Assembly (NCBI GenBank): GCA_036971615.1
Contig: JAYKKR010000040.1
Location: 1 to 64,000, forward strand
Direction: 5' to 3'
Source of the DNA: Amyloporia xantha
Lineage: Eukaryota > Basidiomycota > Agaricomycetes > Polyporales > Adustoporiaceae
DNA length: 64,000 nucleotides
Shown: one piece after another, positions 36,041 through 47,947 of the stretch
How the letters are laid out: each line of letters starts with the position of its first letter
Position numbering within the stretch: the stretch's first letter is position 1
Translations under genes and position numbers: made by a program
The notes under the pieces: model-generated
What the model saw: only the letters and a program-made list of their open reading frames with translations
Databases searched by the model: none
Told to the model about the DNA's origin: nothing

Positions 36041-36049
36041 TGTTGCACC

Positions 36050-38823
36050 ATGTCCGCCTCCAGCATCAACAGCGACATCATCATCGCCGCAGTGCGCCTG
36101 GAAGAGGCGCTGAAGTTTCTGCCCGGGAAGCGCGACGCGAAGTACAAGGTGTTTGAGAGCAACTTCTGGGAGGAAGTGGTAAGTGATTGTAACACAATCA
36201 GGGTGAGCACTGTGGCGCTGAGTCTGTATAATGGCGCCTCTAGCAATCGATCTTCGCGAAGATCAAGGCGCTGGGAAAACACCGCGAGGGATTACAAGTG
36301 CCGCCGCTGTTGGTCAGCGCCATGGCGCAATACACGGTGGCGTCGCACAAGAAGCGCGGAGTGGACTTGACTGCCATCAAGGTTGACGACCCCGCCATTC
36401 AAAGCCATGGCCTCTCCAAATACGTGTGGCATGGCGATTACATTGCCGAAGACCTCGGGGGCAACCTTTGGTGGAAAGGTGAGTGCACTGCGAAACCATA
36501 CGCCACGTCATCACTAACGGCTCAGCAGCGCTGTTGCGCAAGCGTACGAGCGAGGTTGCGCTGGGTGGGGATGGAGTTGCGGGGCCAAGTGGGGTGACGG
36601 AGGAGGCAGAGGCGGGCGGGAGTCGAGGGAAAGTGGCGAAGAAGGGGGCGGATGACGACGCAGGGGCGGCCTCTAGAAGGTCAAAGGGAACGACGCCAGC
36701 GACGGACGGCGATGAGGGTGTCGTCATCGCTGCACCAGTAACGAAGAAGCCACGGCGCGGAGGGGCTGCAACGACGAAGCCGGGAACTAAGGCGGCATCC
36801 AAGGGCGGAGTCAAGACCACCACTGCGAAAGCGGCAGGAGAGGAAACGATGGCCGCCCAGTCTGAGCCGCGGACGAAGACGAAGGCGGGGCCATCGACGT
36901 CGAAGACGAACGAGAAGGCTTCATCGCGCAAGTCTCCTGCGGGAAAGGATGATGACGCCAGGCAGACGCGGTCGAAGGCGAAGGCGGGATCGTCGACGGG
37001 GAAGGGAAAGGGAAAGGCGAAGGCGTCGCCGGCGCCCGAAGATGACGACATGGACGAGGACGCTCAAGGCGAGAGTGAGGAGATGGAGGAGACGGAGACA
37101 TTTGTCTCGGTGAGTACGTTTACCAGATGCGCGGCAAGCGATGCTGACTGACATGCCTTCAGGCGATGCCTTGCGGAAATTGCGCCAAGGCCAAAGCTGA
37201 ATGCAGGCTTGCTGTCGTGGACGGTCGGCGTTGCATGCGCTGCCTGAAGCGCAAGATAGGCTGCTCGATCGTGCCACACAACCTGAGCGGCAATCCGATC
37301 AGGGGCCCCTACGGTGCAGTCCTGGCAAGCAAGTATCAGGACGTCATCAAGAACAGCCTCGCCGATGGCATCAAGCCTCCTCCACCGCGCTGGGATGAGG
37401 AGAGGAAGGAGTTTGTGGAGGATAGAGGCAAGCGGGGCAAAGCGCGCGGCGAAGGGTTCGGAATCGAAGGCGAGCGATGAGATGGATGTGGATGAAGAAG
37501 AAGGGGAAAAGGACGATGGCAAGGCGGGTAGCGCGGATGTCGATGCGAAGGACGACGCGGAGGTGGACAGCCAGCTGCGGGTGGCGTCAGCGACTAGCGA
37601 TGCGGCTGCGTCCCGCCCAATAGCGCCGCTCCCGAAGACGTCGCTCAGCTCGATGAAGGCGTGGGTTGGGAAGCCACCTCCAGCGGTGGCTAAAGGGAAG
37701 GGCAAGGAGCGCGCGGACCGTCCTCTCCAGGAGGCAGAGGCCAGCAGCTCGAGCGATCGCTCGGCGCGGCTTGGGCTCAGGCCTGGCGAGGTAAAATGTA
37801 AGTCGGCTTCACTCTTTCTGGACGGCGCGATCAACTGACCAAGTCAATGTGTGGCTGCCAGACCACCATGGCGAGTACCACCACTACGTAGGATTCTCCA
37901 AGGACCCCACCGCCATGGATGAAGGGCGCTACGCGCAGGACCAGGAGCTGTCTCATTTCCAGCCATTTACGGCGTACCTCACTGAGCAAGGCCACCGACT
38001 CGAGAAGAACATCAACATAATGACCGCGTGGCAAGACCGCTTCGGTAGCATGGTCGACAACTTCCAGCAGTCACTGCTCGCCATCAACAGGCAGCAGGTC
38101 AACATGACCGAGCGCATTGATAACGCCGAGGGCAGATTGGCGGCCTACTGGCAAGAGTGGAAGGCGCGGGAGCAGACTCTGCAAGATGTGCGCTCTGAGG
38201 ACTCCGTCGCTCGCATCGCCGCGCTCGAGGAGATGGTCACGGTTCTGCAGGACGATCTGCGCGCAGCCAAGGAGAACATGGCGATGGATCGCCTTGGTGC
38301 CCAAGTCGCGAACATGGAGGTGCGCGTGGACACCTTGATGGACAACGTGCGCGATGAGAGCGAGAGGACGCGGCAGGCGATGGCGGGCATTGAGGCAGGT
38401 GAGGCGAGATTACAGGGACTCATCGCGCAGTTTGAGTCAGTGCGCCGTGGCGTCGCTCGCCACAACGACGCGGAGGCCGAGACGCTATTGGACAAGGCGC
38501 ATCTGTCGGTGGAGCTCGTGCAGAAGGCGGAACAGGACGCGCAACGACGGCGCAAGGCGAGGGCGATCATGGACAGCGCTCACGAGGGAGCCACTCCCAT
38601 TTCGTGGTCTACCTCAGAGCGTGGCTCTGTAGGAGATCAATCGGACTTCACGAATGAAGCTCTGTCGACGCCCGCCGGTGGCTCCACACCTTCAATCAGG
38701 CGTTTCTCCTTGGAGATCGACGACGACGAGATGGCGAGCATGGCCGCGGAGGAGCGAGAGCCTGATGCCGCAACATCACCCGTCGCTGTCAAGGACGCCG
38801 AGATGCCTCCCGCTTCGCCTTAG
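36050..38823 (+). CDS. Zn2Cys6 cluster protein of the KDZ element (835 aa)
   Basis: Six exons join without a frame break: 36050-36178, 36244-36478, 36526-37109, 37163-37414, 37470-37797 and 37844-38823. Order of parts: an N-terminal domain (about residues 1-120, with KYVWHGDYIAEDLGGNLWWK) that I cannot name; a Lys/Ala/Ser-rich linker (about 120-315); a binuclear zinc cluster starting near residue 320 (CGNC, AEC, RRC, MRC, IGC; spacing C-x2-C-x6-C-x9-C-x2-C-x6-C); and a C-terminal region of about 320 residues that is heptad-rich and probably coiled-coil, ending acidic. Zn2Cys6 domains bind DNA, often CGG half-sites as dimers. I infer a regulator or DNA-targeting partner of the element. It is tail-to-tail with the next gene (gap about 230). 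The 37415-37469 intron is my choice to maintain frame. Confidence 0.8.
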
Positions 38824-39055
38824 ATAATTGTTTTTGTAACTTCGCTGTACTTTTAAACAAATGCATTGTGTTACACTCTCCAGCGACCAGTAACCAGTAA
38901 GATTGAGAGTGCAATGAGGGCAACACCCTCGGCATCACAGTTCGCCACGGGGGCTTGCACAGGGAGCGGCACGCCATCGCCATCCTTCGCAGCGCTGAGT
39001 TCAATCATCGCCATTGAATTTAAATGCGAGGTAGTCTACATGGAGAAATAGTATT
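38824..39055. terminator. Shared 3' region of two convergent genes
   Basis: The stop codons at 38821-38823 (+) and 39056-39058 (-) face each other across 232 bases. TTTTTGTAACTTCGCTGTAC and TTTAAACAAATGC just after the plus-strand stop are plausible 3'-end signals. The spacer itself carries several CGCCAT words. Confidence 0.3.
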
Positions 39056-42000
39056 CTAACGGCGACCACGCGCTTTAGTGGGTCGGGGCTGAGCTCCCCT
39101 ACCTGTCTTGCGCGATGACCTACGAATGGCGGGGGCAGGCTCGCCCTGCTCTTCCTCGCCATCGCTATAAGTCTCCGCCAGAGCCCGCTTTGAGCGACCC
39201 GCCTTTTTTCGCTTTTCACGAGGTTGGGGTGGTTTCTCTGCTTCCTCCTCCTCTTCCTCCTCTTCGCTCACGCGGTGACTTCGCTTTTTCAACTTTTCCT
39301 CCTTAGCTTTTGTCTTCTGACGAGTGTGGGTGGCGACCTTCATGTCGTTGAGAGCACCCGTGATCGAGGACCCGCCTGCCGTTGGCAGTGCCTGAATATT
39401 GATCTCCTTTGCCTGCCGAGCTGTTTGGCGTGTCTTGCGCTTTGGCACAGGAAGTGAGGGAGAAGGACCACGATTGGCCTCGCCGTCGCTCTCGTCTTCA
39501 CTGTCATGATTTTCACGGTCGGAGAAATGAACCTGTAGGCCCCTCATATCTCGAACGGGTGAGAGCTGATTCATCGCAATAGGTGGAGAGGAGGAGAAAT
39601 CCATACTCCCGCGGCGGACAGTTGCGTCATTGAGCGCGATGGGGAGGATGGTGGTGCGCGCCCTGGCGCCATTGGCGAGGAAGGCGGTGCGCCGTCAATT
39701 GATGGCGGTCTCTCTTCTAGTTGTGGACGCGGTCTCATACCCAAGGCGCGCTTAGGTATGGATGGAAAGACCGATCTTCCCGTGGTCATTAGCGGCCTTG
39801 CTGGAGGCGGTTTTCCTGTGACTGGAAACGGAAGCGAATGTTTTTGCGTGCCTCGCAGAGGTTCCGGCAACGGCGAGCTGGATTGCTGAGCTACTTGGCC
39901 ATTATGCGCGTCTCGCGATCGCCTTATCTTAGGGGATGTGAGGATTGGCGCGGCTTCCCTCGCCAATGCCGCTGGCGGGTCCGGCGTACGACGCTCCTGT
40001 TCCGCCCGCAGGGTTTGCAAATGGCGAGGCTTCGGGCGGAGTGGGGGAGGTGGACCCTTGTTGAGATTCCCAGTGGGCATCATGGGAGGGCGAGGTGATG
40101 GCTTCCCCTGTCTGGGAACGTGGGGCGGTGGTGGACCATATTTCAACGCCGGTGGTGGGGCCTCCAAAGGTGTTGGCTGCGCCGCGGCCGCAGTGCTACT
40201 GCGGGTGACAGAGCTACCTTCCATGGATGGCGCGTCGCCTTGCACAGATTGTGCCTGCTTCACCAGCGCGCACAACGATGATACATGCGGGTCGAGCCTC
40301 TGGGCAATCACGGCGAAGGGTATGGCGCTCTCGCTGACATGGCGTGGAATGTCCGAAGGCGGGCGTCGGGATCCTGGAAGGCGAACTGTGCCGCCGTCAG
40401 ATCGCGGCTTATCATGGCGATCACGAGGAGCACTTGTTCAATCATGCCGACGTCCCCTGTCAGCCTGCCGGACTTGTTCAAATAAGGCTTCGAGTCGAGC
40501 CACTTCAGCACTGGATCGAGCCCATGGGCGTGGCGATGAACCATATAGGACAAGTGTCGATGCGGGTTGTGCCAGGTCGCCCAGTCGGCGCCTTCCGGTG
40601 CCCGCTTTGTCGTCTTCAGCCCACTCTATCACTCGCAAGGTAAGCCTTAGTTTACGGAGAAAATGAAGTTACTACCATCATGCGAGGCAGCGCGTCCACG
40701 ATCACGCGAAATTCTGGCGATGGCGATGCCGCCTCCAGCCATTGCTGACGCCGTCTACGTGAAAGCAGCGCCCAATTGGGGGCGGCGCCTTTTGCATCTT
40801 CGCTGTCATCATCTTCGTCGGAAGTTGACCCGACGTCGATGTCCAGATTGAAAGTCTCGTGCTCGGTGTCGTCGTCCACGGCGCTATCGTCATCGGTGCT
40901 GAGACGTTGCACGCCTTGCCCTTGCCGCTTTTCACCGCCTTCTTTTTCTTCTTTTTGGGGCCCGCCTTGCCTTTAGCGCCTTTGGGTGCTCTCGCCGCCT
41001 CATACACAGCAGGGATTAGCTCCGAATCCTCGTCCCCCTGCTCTTCAGGTATGCCTTGAAGCGGAACGCGCACTGCCCCTTGTTTGCCTCTTGCGCCGCT
41101 CTCCAATGATGCAGGACCGCGATGATGTCCTTCCTGACCATATGCGACGGATCGTCGAATTGGAAGCCGTCTGGCACCATTCCTGCTTCTATAAATTCAG
41201 CCCCACGCACTTTGAGCGCGCGCCAAGGGCACTTCTCTTTGGCGCTTCCTGCAGCCCGTTCTATGGCGCCATCAGCGTCTTTGTGAGCGCCGTGTGGATC
41301 AAGACTTACGGTAGTGAGTAGACAGAAAGTCTCTGATCATGGATTTCATCACAGGCAGGGATGGCGCATCCTCGCCATCCATTGGCGGTATCAACGGGAG
41401 ACCGCCATCGTCGACCAGCAGCTCTCGCCGTGTGCCGCGAGACGTTCCCTCTCCGTTGTCAACGCTCGCCTCGCGATTGCTATCAAATGCCTCTGTGCTG
41501 TACTTGGCCCATTTGACCATCGTATCTGCGTGCCAATCGTCCACCTTGGAAAAGGCTTTTCCATTCTCCATCTCATCGTTGAAGTCGTGTCTGTGAAAAG
41601 CGGTCAGAGCGGTGAGAGGCGATACAAATTGCCTGCTCACTCCTGAATGACGACTCTCCCATCAGGAGATTTGTAGCTACTCAACGTAAAGATCCTGACA
41701 CCATGGCGTCGGTATGCCTCTCGAGCGTATTTCCTCAGAAACGGAATGAGCTCCTTGTCCGCTTTCCTGCGTCGCCATCAGCTGCCGTTAACTTAGCACA
41801 AAGGTCGCGCTCCCACTCACGCCGAAGATCCAGCCTTGACCTCTTTGGCGTCATTGTTGAACGCATCCGCCTTCATCTGGTAGTCCGCCTTTGCGTCCTC
41901 ATCCAGTTTGCCCCAATACTCGCTCACTACCTTGGTGTATGCGCCTATCTCCTGGTGGGCCAGACCTCGTCCTCCCGTCCTTTCGTTGGCCACCCTTAGC

Positions 42001-42331
42001 AGCTCTGTTTTGTGCTCCTCTTGATACATATCCCTCGCTGACCGTTTTTCGTTCCAGGGATGGGCACCTGGGGTTCTACGATTCGGTAGTGGTTGCTGAA
42101 ATAGGTCCCCAGGGACTATAGAAATGTGTGAATGACGAAGATGACAATGCCATGAACTGTTGGTTTGACCTTTTTCAGGCCATTTTTATCTGTCAGCTCT
42201 GCAAATTGTTCCATGAGGATATTGACAGCCTCATCGACAATGGGTGCCCTCGCAGTGCCTTTGGTGTTGCGCCATCGCTCTATTTGCTCTGGGATCTTGT
42301 CTAGATATGCCTGCAGGATAGCTATTCCCAT
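39056..42331 (-). CDS. Low-complexity, HMG-like protein of the KDZ element
   Basis: Multi-exon minus-strand gene. The N-terminal part (AILQAYLDKIPEQIERWRNT ... VNILMEQFAELTDKNGLKKV, from 42331) is followed by EEHKTELLRVANERTGGRGL ... VSEYWGKLDEDAKADYQMKA (42029-41830), which has the W..L....K..Y pattern of an HMG-box-like helix. Next comes a linker with WHADTMVKWAKYSTEAF, then MVRKDIIAVLHHWRAAQEAN, a Lys run, an acidic stretch and NPHRHLSYMVHRHAHGLDPV. A Pro-rich region (40311-39630) and a basic/acidic tail ending RPTKARGRR (39056) complete it. One intron at about 40616-40665 joins ALPRMM to SGLKTTK exactly. Frame changes near 41070, 40925, 40350 and 39635 are unresolved: small introns or indels. 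Function unknown; charged, Pro-rich composition suggests a nuclear DNA-binding or scaffold role. The start is uncertain. Confidence 0.55.
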
Positions 42332-42778
42332 GGCGAGGACAACAAGCAGACCGAGATGCTCTCAGGATGACAGACACTTGGGCACTCCCAACTGAACATT
42401 TGCCCAGACGTGTCTGACCTCCGGTGATACTTTCGTCCTGTTCTAACCCCGCTGATCTCTCTTACACTGCAAGCGTCCATGTCGGGGCAGACCCGACCGG
42501 CATCCTCCGGCGGAGCGCGGCATCTCACAGGCCGAGGCCCCGGCGTAATGGCGCCGTGGTCGAGAATCGCGGTCCACATGCCAATGACGCGCCTCGATCA
42601 CCGGATCACGCCTTGCCGATCGGCTGGGCCTGATCTTGCCGGCGCTTGCTCAACGATGTGATCGACCAAACAAGTGTGCAAAGCTAATGGACATGCTGTT
42701 GCAGCATGGTCAGTAGATGGCAGATTGAGCAATAATGCGAGATGGGGCGTGTATCTCCATCCATCTCGTCTGTAAGCC
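42332..42778. promoter_or_regulatory. Divergent promoter region
   Basis: About 450 bases separate the start regions of the minus-strand HMG-like gene and the plus-strand TET/JBP gene. A minus-strand open frame (42579-42322) overlaps it and could hold an extra 5' exon. It contains ATGGCG at about 42549 and several near-matches. The shared spacer suggests co-expression of both genes. Confidence 0.4.
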
Positions 42779-44038
42779 ATGATAGCGGGCAGCGGCTTGG
42801 AGCTCAGCGACACATTGGCAGCTTGCATGCGCGATATGTTTCAGTTTTGGCTACACAAGCTTCGGAATGCAGCCGGACAACCGAGAAACCCACAGCCTCC
42901 CACACATATCCGCGCCGATATCGTCGTCGAATGCAGCCAGATCGCGCACCAGCTCGCAAAGGCATATATCAAACCTGGTGTGTACTCTTGGATGCTGTGG
43001 GCATCTACTCATGCTGCGCTGACCGGAAAGTAGTGCGCTTATCCTGGGACATTGACCGGTATTCTGATGCTATAGGCGTGGGCAACACCGGACAGAACGT
43101 GAATCTGGAGGCGCAGCTCAAGACTAAATGGCCGCCTCTCCTCCCAGACACCACCGTGGTTCTAGATGAACCCTGCGTGCTCCTCGACCAGCACTCGCGC
43201 ATCCTAGCATGGGTGCTTCCGGGCGTCCTTCATGTGAATCGCCAGGTGGGCTCATTCATCTTCCGCCATGCACCGTGCTCACTACGCTGTGTCGGCAGAG
43301 GGAGATACAATTGGCGACGGCCCACCTATCAACACAACTGATGCGTAAAGCCCCGGGGGTCAGTTGGCGAAACCATGAAGCATATTTCCGCGATCGATCA
43401 ACCTGCACCACACCTCCGGGGACTGTCAATCTGTCTCCAGGATGGCACGCGCTGGGTCACACGGTACGCTGACGATCCCTTAACTCTGATGACTGGCGAA
43501 TGACGGCGCATACATCCAGGGCCCATTGGACCCAATGCTGCCTTCGGCGAGCTTACGCGATAAAGATGGCCAGAGTGGATGGCGATGGTTGACCGCCATC
43601 CGTGAATCAGCCGCCATCCTATCCGGCATGATGTCCATCATGCATCCCGACCTGTATGCTGCGGGACATACATGCATGGAGTCGCTTCTTGGCGAAGTGG
43701 AGTATCCCGCAATAGTAAGCGCTTGGTCTTCGATCTTCAATGGCGTTCAGGTCATCAGCAATCGCGAGACGCCGCTACACCGCGACAAAAACTCGCGCAA
43801 GCAGTGGTTCGACCTTCTCACCACGGTAGGGAGCTACGGCGCATTGGAAATGCAGCTGGATGGTCCAAATATCGCTATAGACTACAAGGCGGGTAGCGTA
43901 GTTGCGCTTTGCGGAAAGCTTCTGCGCCATGGCGTTCAGAGATGCGATGGAGAGCGCATATGCTACGCTTATTTTATGAGGGACTCAGTGCATGCCGCGA
44001 TGAATGTCAAGGCACCGCACTGGATGGAGTGGACTTAA
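42779..44038 (+). CDS. TET/JBP-family 2-oxoglutarate/Fe(II) dioxygenase (365 aa)
   Basis: Expected to oxidise 5-methylcytosine in DNA, as TET proteins do (known for the family; substrate here inferred). Five exons join perfectly: 42779-42977, 43031-43245, 43299-43463 and 43520-44038 hold the coding sequence if the first ATG is used, with three introns of 53, 53 and 56 nt. Residues: VVLDEPCVLLDQHSRILAWV (about 105-125), SWRNHEAYFRD, GTVNLSPGWHALGH (about 180-193), and then the catalytic core. The iron triad is His-x-Asp in TPLHRDKNS (codons at 43778-43786) and a distal His in LLRHGVQ (43928-43930); YGALEMQLDG and ERICYAYFMRD complete the double-stranded beta-helix. No stop or frame break. It sits between the HMG-like gene and the transposase, 74 bases tail-to-tail with the latter. 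The N-terminus could start later, at the Met at 42827. Confidence 0.9.
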
Positions 44039-44111
44039 GGTTGCATACACAGATCTGTATTTGTGTCAAGTCTATGTTTGTGTATCTAGTAGGGTCGTGA
44101 ATGGCGAACCA

Positions 44112-47100
44112 TCACACACATGTATTAAAGCGAGAAGCGGCATGCTCCGCCATGCGCGTCCACAGCGAGACCTGACGGCGCGCATAGCATACATGACCTG
44201 GAGGCCCATAGAGGCGGGAGCGCCATAGGTTCGCCTTGTTATGGAAGCTCGCCTGCGTCCACGCCATCTCTGCCGTGACCATGACAAACTCCTCCGCCCA
44301 CCTATCCTTACGTGATTTTGCACGGAACCAGTTGACGCGATGCACTGCCGCGCTGCAGTCAGCATTGCGGGCATTGGACGGACCACAAGCGCACTCACAC
44401 TCCGTCAACCAGTTGGACTGCGTTGAATCGCCCTCGATGTCTACGGTCCATATCCAGGACAACTTGTCCTGCCGTGTTCCTCGGATGGAGTTGTCCAGCA
44501 GCGCGGTGATCGCCTTGAGGTCATCATGTTGAATGGCACGGAAGCGCGCTTTGATGGCGTCAGTCGGATTCAGAGCGAGGATGGCGTGGCGGCTTTGACT
44601 GTAAATGCGCACGTTCTCTAGCACCGCCCTCTGCGTGGAGATGACCTCGTCCCAGGACCGGAGCTTTTGGCGCTGGCTCTTTGCATGACGAACCGCCGTA
44701 CGAAACAGCACTGACTTGTAACCAATGGCGAGGCGAATCTGATGAAGGGCGTCATTGGCCTGCCCAATGCGCAAACTCAACTCCTCCGAAGCGATGTCCT
44801 CTAAACCGCTGGCCACGACAACATCGTAGCCAAGCTGCGATGGAAGCGAAATGATGGCGCTCTCAGGCTGGATTCCAGAATCGATCTCACCGGTGTAAAT
44901 CTCATCAAGAGGATTGACATCTTCCTCCAGTGCATCCCATTCAGACCCGTCATAAGCCTCTGAGGCGCCATCCCCATCGGGCTCGGCCACAAGTGGAATG
45001 TACGAAGCGGCTTTGGACTCGAATGTCACTATACGCTTCTGAAGGCGCTGACGGCGCTCCTCCAGCGCAAGGCGGTCCGCCACCAGCGGATGCCGGCCCA
45101 TCTTCCGTTTCAGTTGGCTAATGACCAACCTAAGACCTGTTGTGAGCTTGGCACCCGATGTTCAATGACGCTACCTACTGCAATTCCTGAATCTTCATGC
45201 CCGTGGCTATCCATGCAGCTACGCCCTGATGGCGATGTTGCGATGTTTCCGTTTGCGTTAGTTGAAGTTGGATCTGCATCCGGGTGGGTGCTGCGCCACA
45301 TCATTAATCATGGCCGTACCCTCTAGTGTGCACTCTCACCCTTTCTCATCTGCACGTCAAAGACATCCATCGCGCTGATTTTAGCGTCACGCATGGCGAG
45401 CGCCTCGCCCTCAGCGGCTCGCCACTCTCCTAGCTGCTCCTCCGTGCTCGATCTCTCAATGAACTCCAACACATCCCCGCTCTCCGTGGCGCCGGCTTTG
45501 GCCTTTCGCCATTTCCTAACAAGGGTGTTCGCTGTTGAAGCCACAGTCAATCAACCTCTCCACCAATGTCAAGGTTGGCCCACCCATCCCGGTCAACTTC
45601 TTCCAATTGGAATCATTCATGTGATCGTCAATGACTTCCTTTCTATGTGCTGTGGTCATGCCGCGTGTGCTACCCGAAATGAGATTCAACGGCGCCCAAA
45701 GGGTTTCAATCACTTCGCCATCAATCTGACCAGCACCGGGAATGAAGTTGGGTGAGTAGCGAGGAAAGCATGTGTCTTGATGGCCGTGGACATGAAACAG
45801 GCCTATTCCGCGCCGTATCTCCACGTTCGGCGGCATGTGCAAATACTCACTCTCCCCAAACCGCTTCATGAGATTGATGCCGTATTGACACATGATGTCG
45901 TACATCACCAGCAGCACCTGGATACCCGCCATGGTGGCGAGCACCTCGCTCAGCGCGTAATCCATGTTCATCTGTCTGATGGCGGGTGTAAGTGAACAAA
46001 GGAAATAGCAAACCACTTACCTCTCGCCTTTCTGAAATCAACCACCGCATGCGGCATGAAAAACCCATGGCGCGCACAGGCCGCGGCGCCAATCCCCGTG
46101 GCTTCAAGGTTATGGCGATCTGCATTCGCCTGGTTGACGGCGCGATGATCGTGACAGAAGGATTTCTACATAGGCTATGAGCGTCCAACGGTTCATCCAC
46201 TAGGGGTCGATCACGGACCTCTTTATGCTCGATGGCGACAGCGAGATGCTTCTTGTAGGTGTCATCGCCCACCATGAAAGCGTCGCCATCGCTGAGAATG
46301 ACGTCGTCCTCTGGGCGACGCATCTTGAGATGCTCCGCGCTAAAGTTGCCGTCCATTACGATGCTCCTCATGTACTTCCATCTGCTATCGCGTTACACAT
46401 GCCGCCCAAAAACGTCTTACATGGCTCACTGTACGGGGTCATCACGCCATCCGGAAGCGAGATTCACGCCAGGCTTGGGACATGCCGGGCACCCCAAAGC
46501 GAGGCCACCAGCTGGTATCGCGTTGGAGGCGCCATGACCATATCCATGCCATTTGCGGTATTTGAGGTTTCGCCATTGGCGGGACACCCGCAGAAGCTCT
46601 CTGTAACGGTTCTAGCCCCTTCTCAACGGCGAAAACAGCTTCATATGCACATAGCGGCTTACCTGCACTGAATGCGGGAACGCGGAGTTTGTGACACGTC
46701 GAAGCTTGCTGTAGTAATTCATCCCCGAGGTTTTGCACTCCTTGTTGGTAAGCAAAAATCATCCAACACCCGAAATGTGAACGCAGTGCGTGGCCGCTTG
46801 GTGCTCCCAGGATAGAGGCCCATGTCCAATAGTTGCAGGTCTCGAGTGAGCCTGTTATCGCACCGACACCACACAACGTCCAGGCTATGCATCCCCGTAA
46901 CATCTACAATGGTCAAAGTGTCAAATGCGTAGTGACTTCGCGGCGCCGTCGAGTCCGCTTTGATTGGCTCTTCATCCTCTTCATTGTCCCCGGCGTCACT
47001 CACGTCGTCGTCTTCGCCATCGCTATCAGCATCCCCATCCAGCGGCGTGATCGGGGACTCCGCATCCACACATGGTTCGCCATCATGCCCGAGATGCATC

Positions 47101-47672
47101 CGCACCCCAACCTCCCGAAGCCACGCCGGTTCGAAGAACCCATCCGACCACTTCTCCACCCGATGCAGCGGCATGCGGCGATGCGTCAACTGCAGGCAGT
47201 CCTCGCAATACACAGGGCGCCCAAAGCATTCCAAGCAGCGCCAATCGCCATGCGCATCAGCGCATTTGCTGCATCGTCTCTCACCTGGTGGAGCTTCTAG
47301 CTCGATGATGTGGCTTAGATACACATCGCGAAGTGGAAGCCATTCGCGCATAAAGTCGTTCTGCGACTGCCCCGCCTTCGGCGTTGACATTGAGCGACCC
47401 AAATAAGGCGACGGTACTCACCTTGTGCAGACTCTTCATCGGCATCACATCGTCAAACACCACATGCTCCTGCACGGGTTCGGAATATGCGTCATGAGAC
47501 GCGGCTTTAGAGGGGATTTCGACGGCGATCTTGATGCGCTTGTCGGCACATGCGCACGCGGTAGCGGTGCTTCCTTGGGAACGTATGTGACGGCGCCTCT
47601 TGCAGTTCGCCGTTCTTCGCGACGCACGAACACCGCATCGCCACTGACATGTTGCTTCTTCGTGCGGGCCAT
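44112..47672 (-). CDS. KDZ-family transposase with CxC2 cysteine cluster
   Basis: Start MARTKKQHVSGDAVF at 47672, stop near 44112; about ten exons with 45-54 nt introns. Order: a basic N-terminus; EHVVFDDVMPMKSLHK; QNDFMREWLPLRDVYL; the CxC2 zinc-binding cluster (CSKC, CLEC, CEDC, THRRMPLHRVEKW); LLTNKECKTSGMNYYSKLRR; RYRELLRVSRQWRNLKYRKW; CPACPKPGVNL; the core IVMDGNFSAEHLKMRRPEDD; CHDHRAVNQANADRHNLEAT; CARHGFFMPHAVVDFRK; QMNMDYALSEVL; MYDIMCQYGINLMKRFGESE; GIGLFHVHGHQDTCFPRYSP; GQIDGEVIETLWAPLN; a long helical C-terminus with HRVNWFRAKSRKDRWAEEFV. Two single-base losses break it: T-run 46754-46758 (before LLTNK) and near 46028 (RK|GERQ); the latter could be rescued by a donor four bases downstream. 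Either this copy is freshly dead or these are read errors. Confidence 0.92.
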
Positions 47673-47947
47673 GGCCGTATCACTGCGGACAGATGACAAT
47701 TGGCTTATTGTGATCCATGACAGCTTCCTTTTCATACTGAATGGCGATCTCTCACGCCCCTGCCTCCTGATCCCTTATCAACAACGGATCATATCCACGC
47801 GATCACCTTCAGATACTTGGCCGATGCTTATCTCCGACGGATCTTCGCCATGACCTTCCCTCGAGGCGATCACCCGATCCACCATCGACTCCTCAAATTC
47901 GCCTTGCATTTCGCCTTGGCCTACCAACCCATTCACCCCACGGCGCA
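47673..47947. promoter_or_regulatory. Divergent promoter of transposase and small gene
   Basis: A 275-base spacer lies between the transposase start (minus) and the next start codon (plus). CCATTCACCCCACGGCGCA directly precedes the plus-strand ATG. An in-frame upstream Met for the transposase at 47735 is possible. Shared control is inferred from position only. Confidence 0.4.

Noticed and set aside
37415..37469. Apparent premature stop in the Zn2Cys6 gene at 37480
   Set aside because: A 55-nt GT-AG intron at 37415-37469 restores the frame and makes all six exons sum to a multiple of three.
36377..37834. Long minus-strand frames opposite the Zn2Cys6 gene
   Set aside because: GC-rich shadow of the plus-strand gene, whose six exons join exactly; the minus frames have no motifs.
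45516..46200. Frame changes inside the first KDZ transposase near 45.56 and 46.15 kb
   Set aside because: Both are resolved by 52- and 53-nt GT-AG introns that join KKLTGM to ANTLVRK and IEHKE to KSFCHDH in frame, so they are not mutations.
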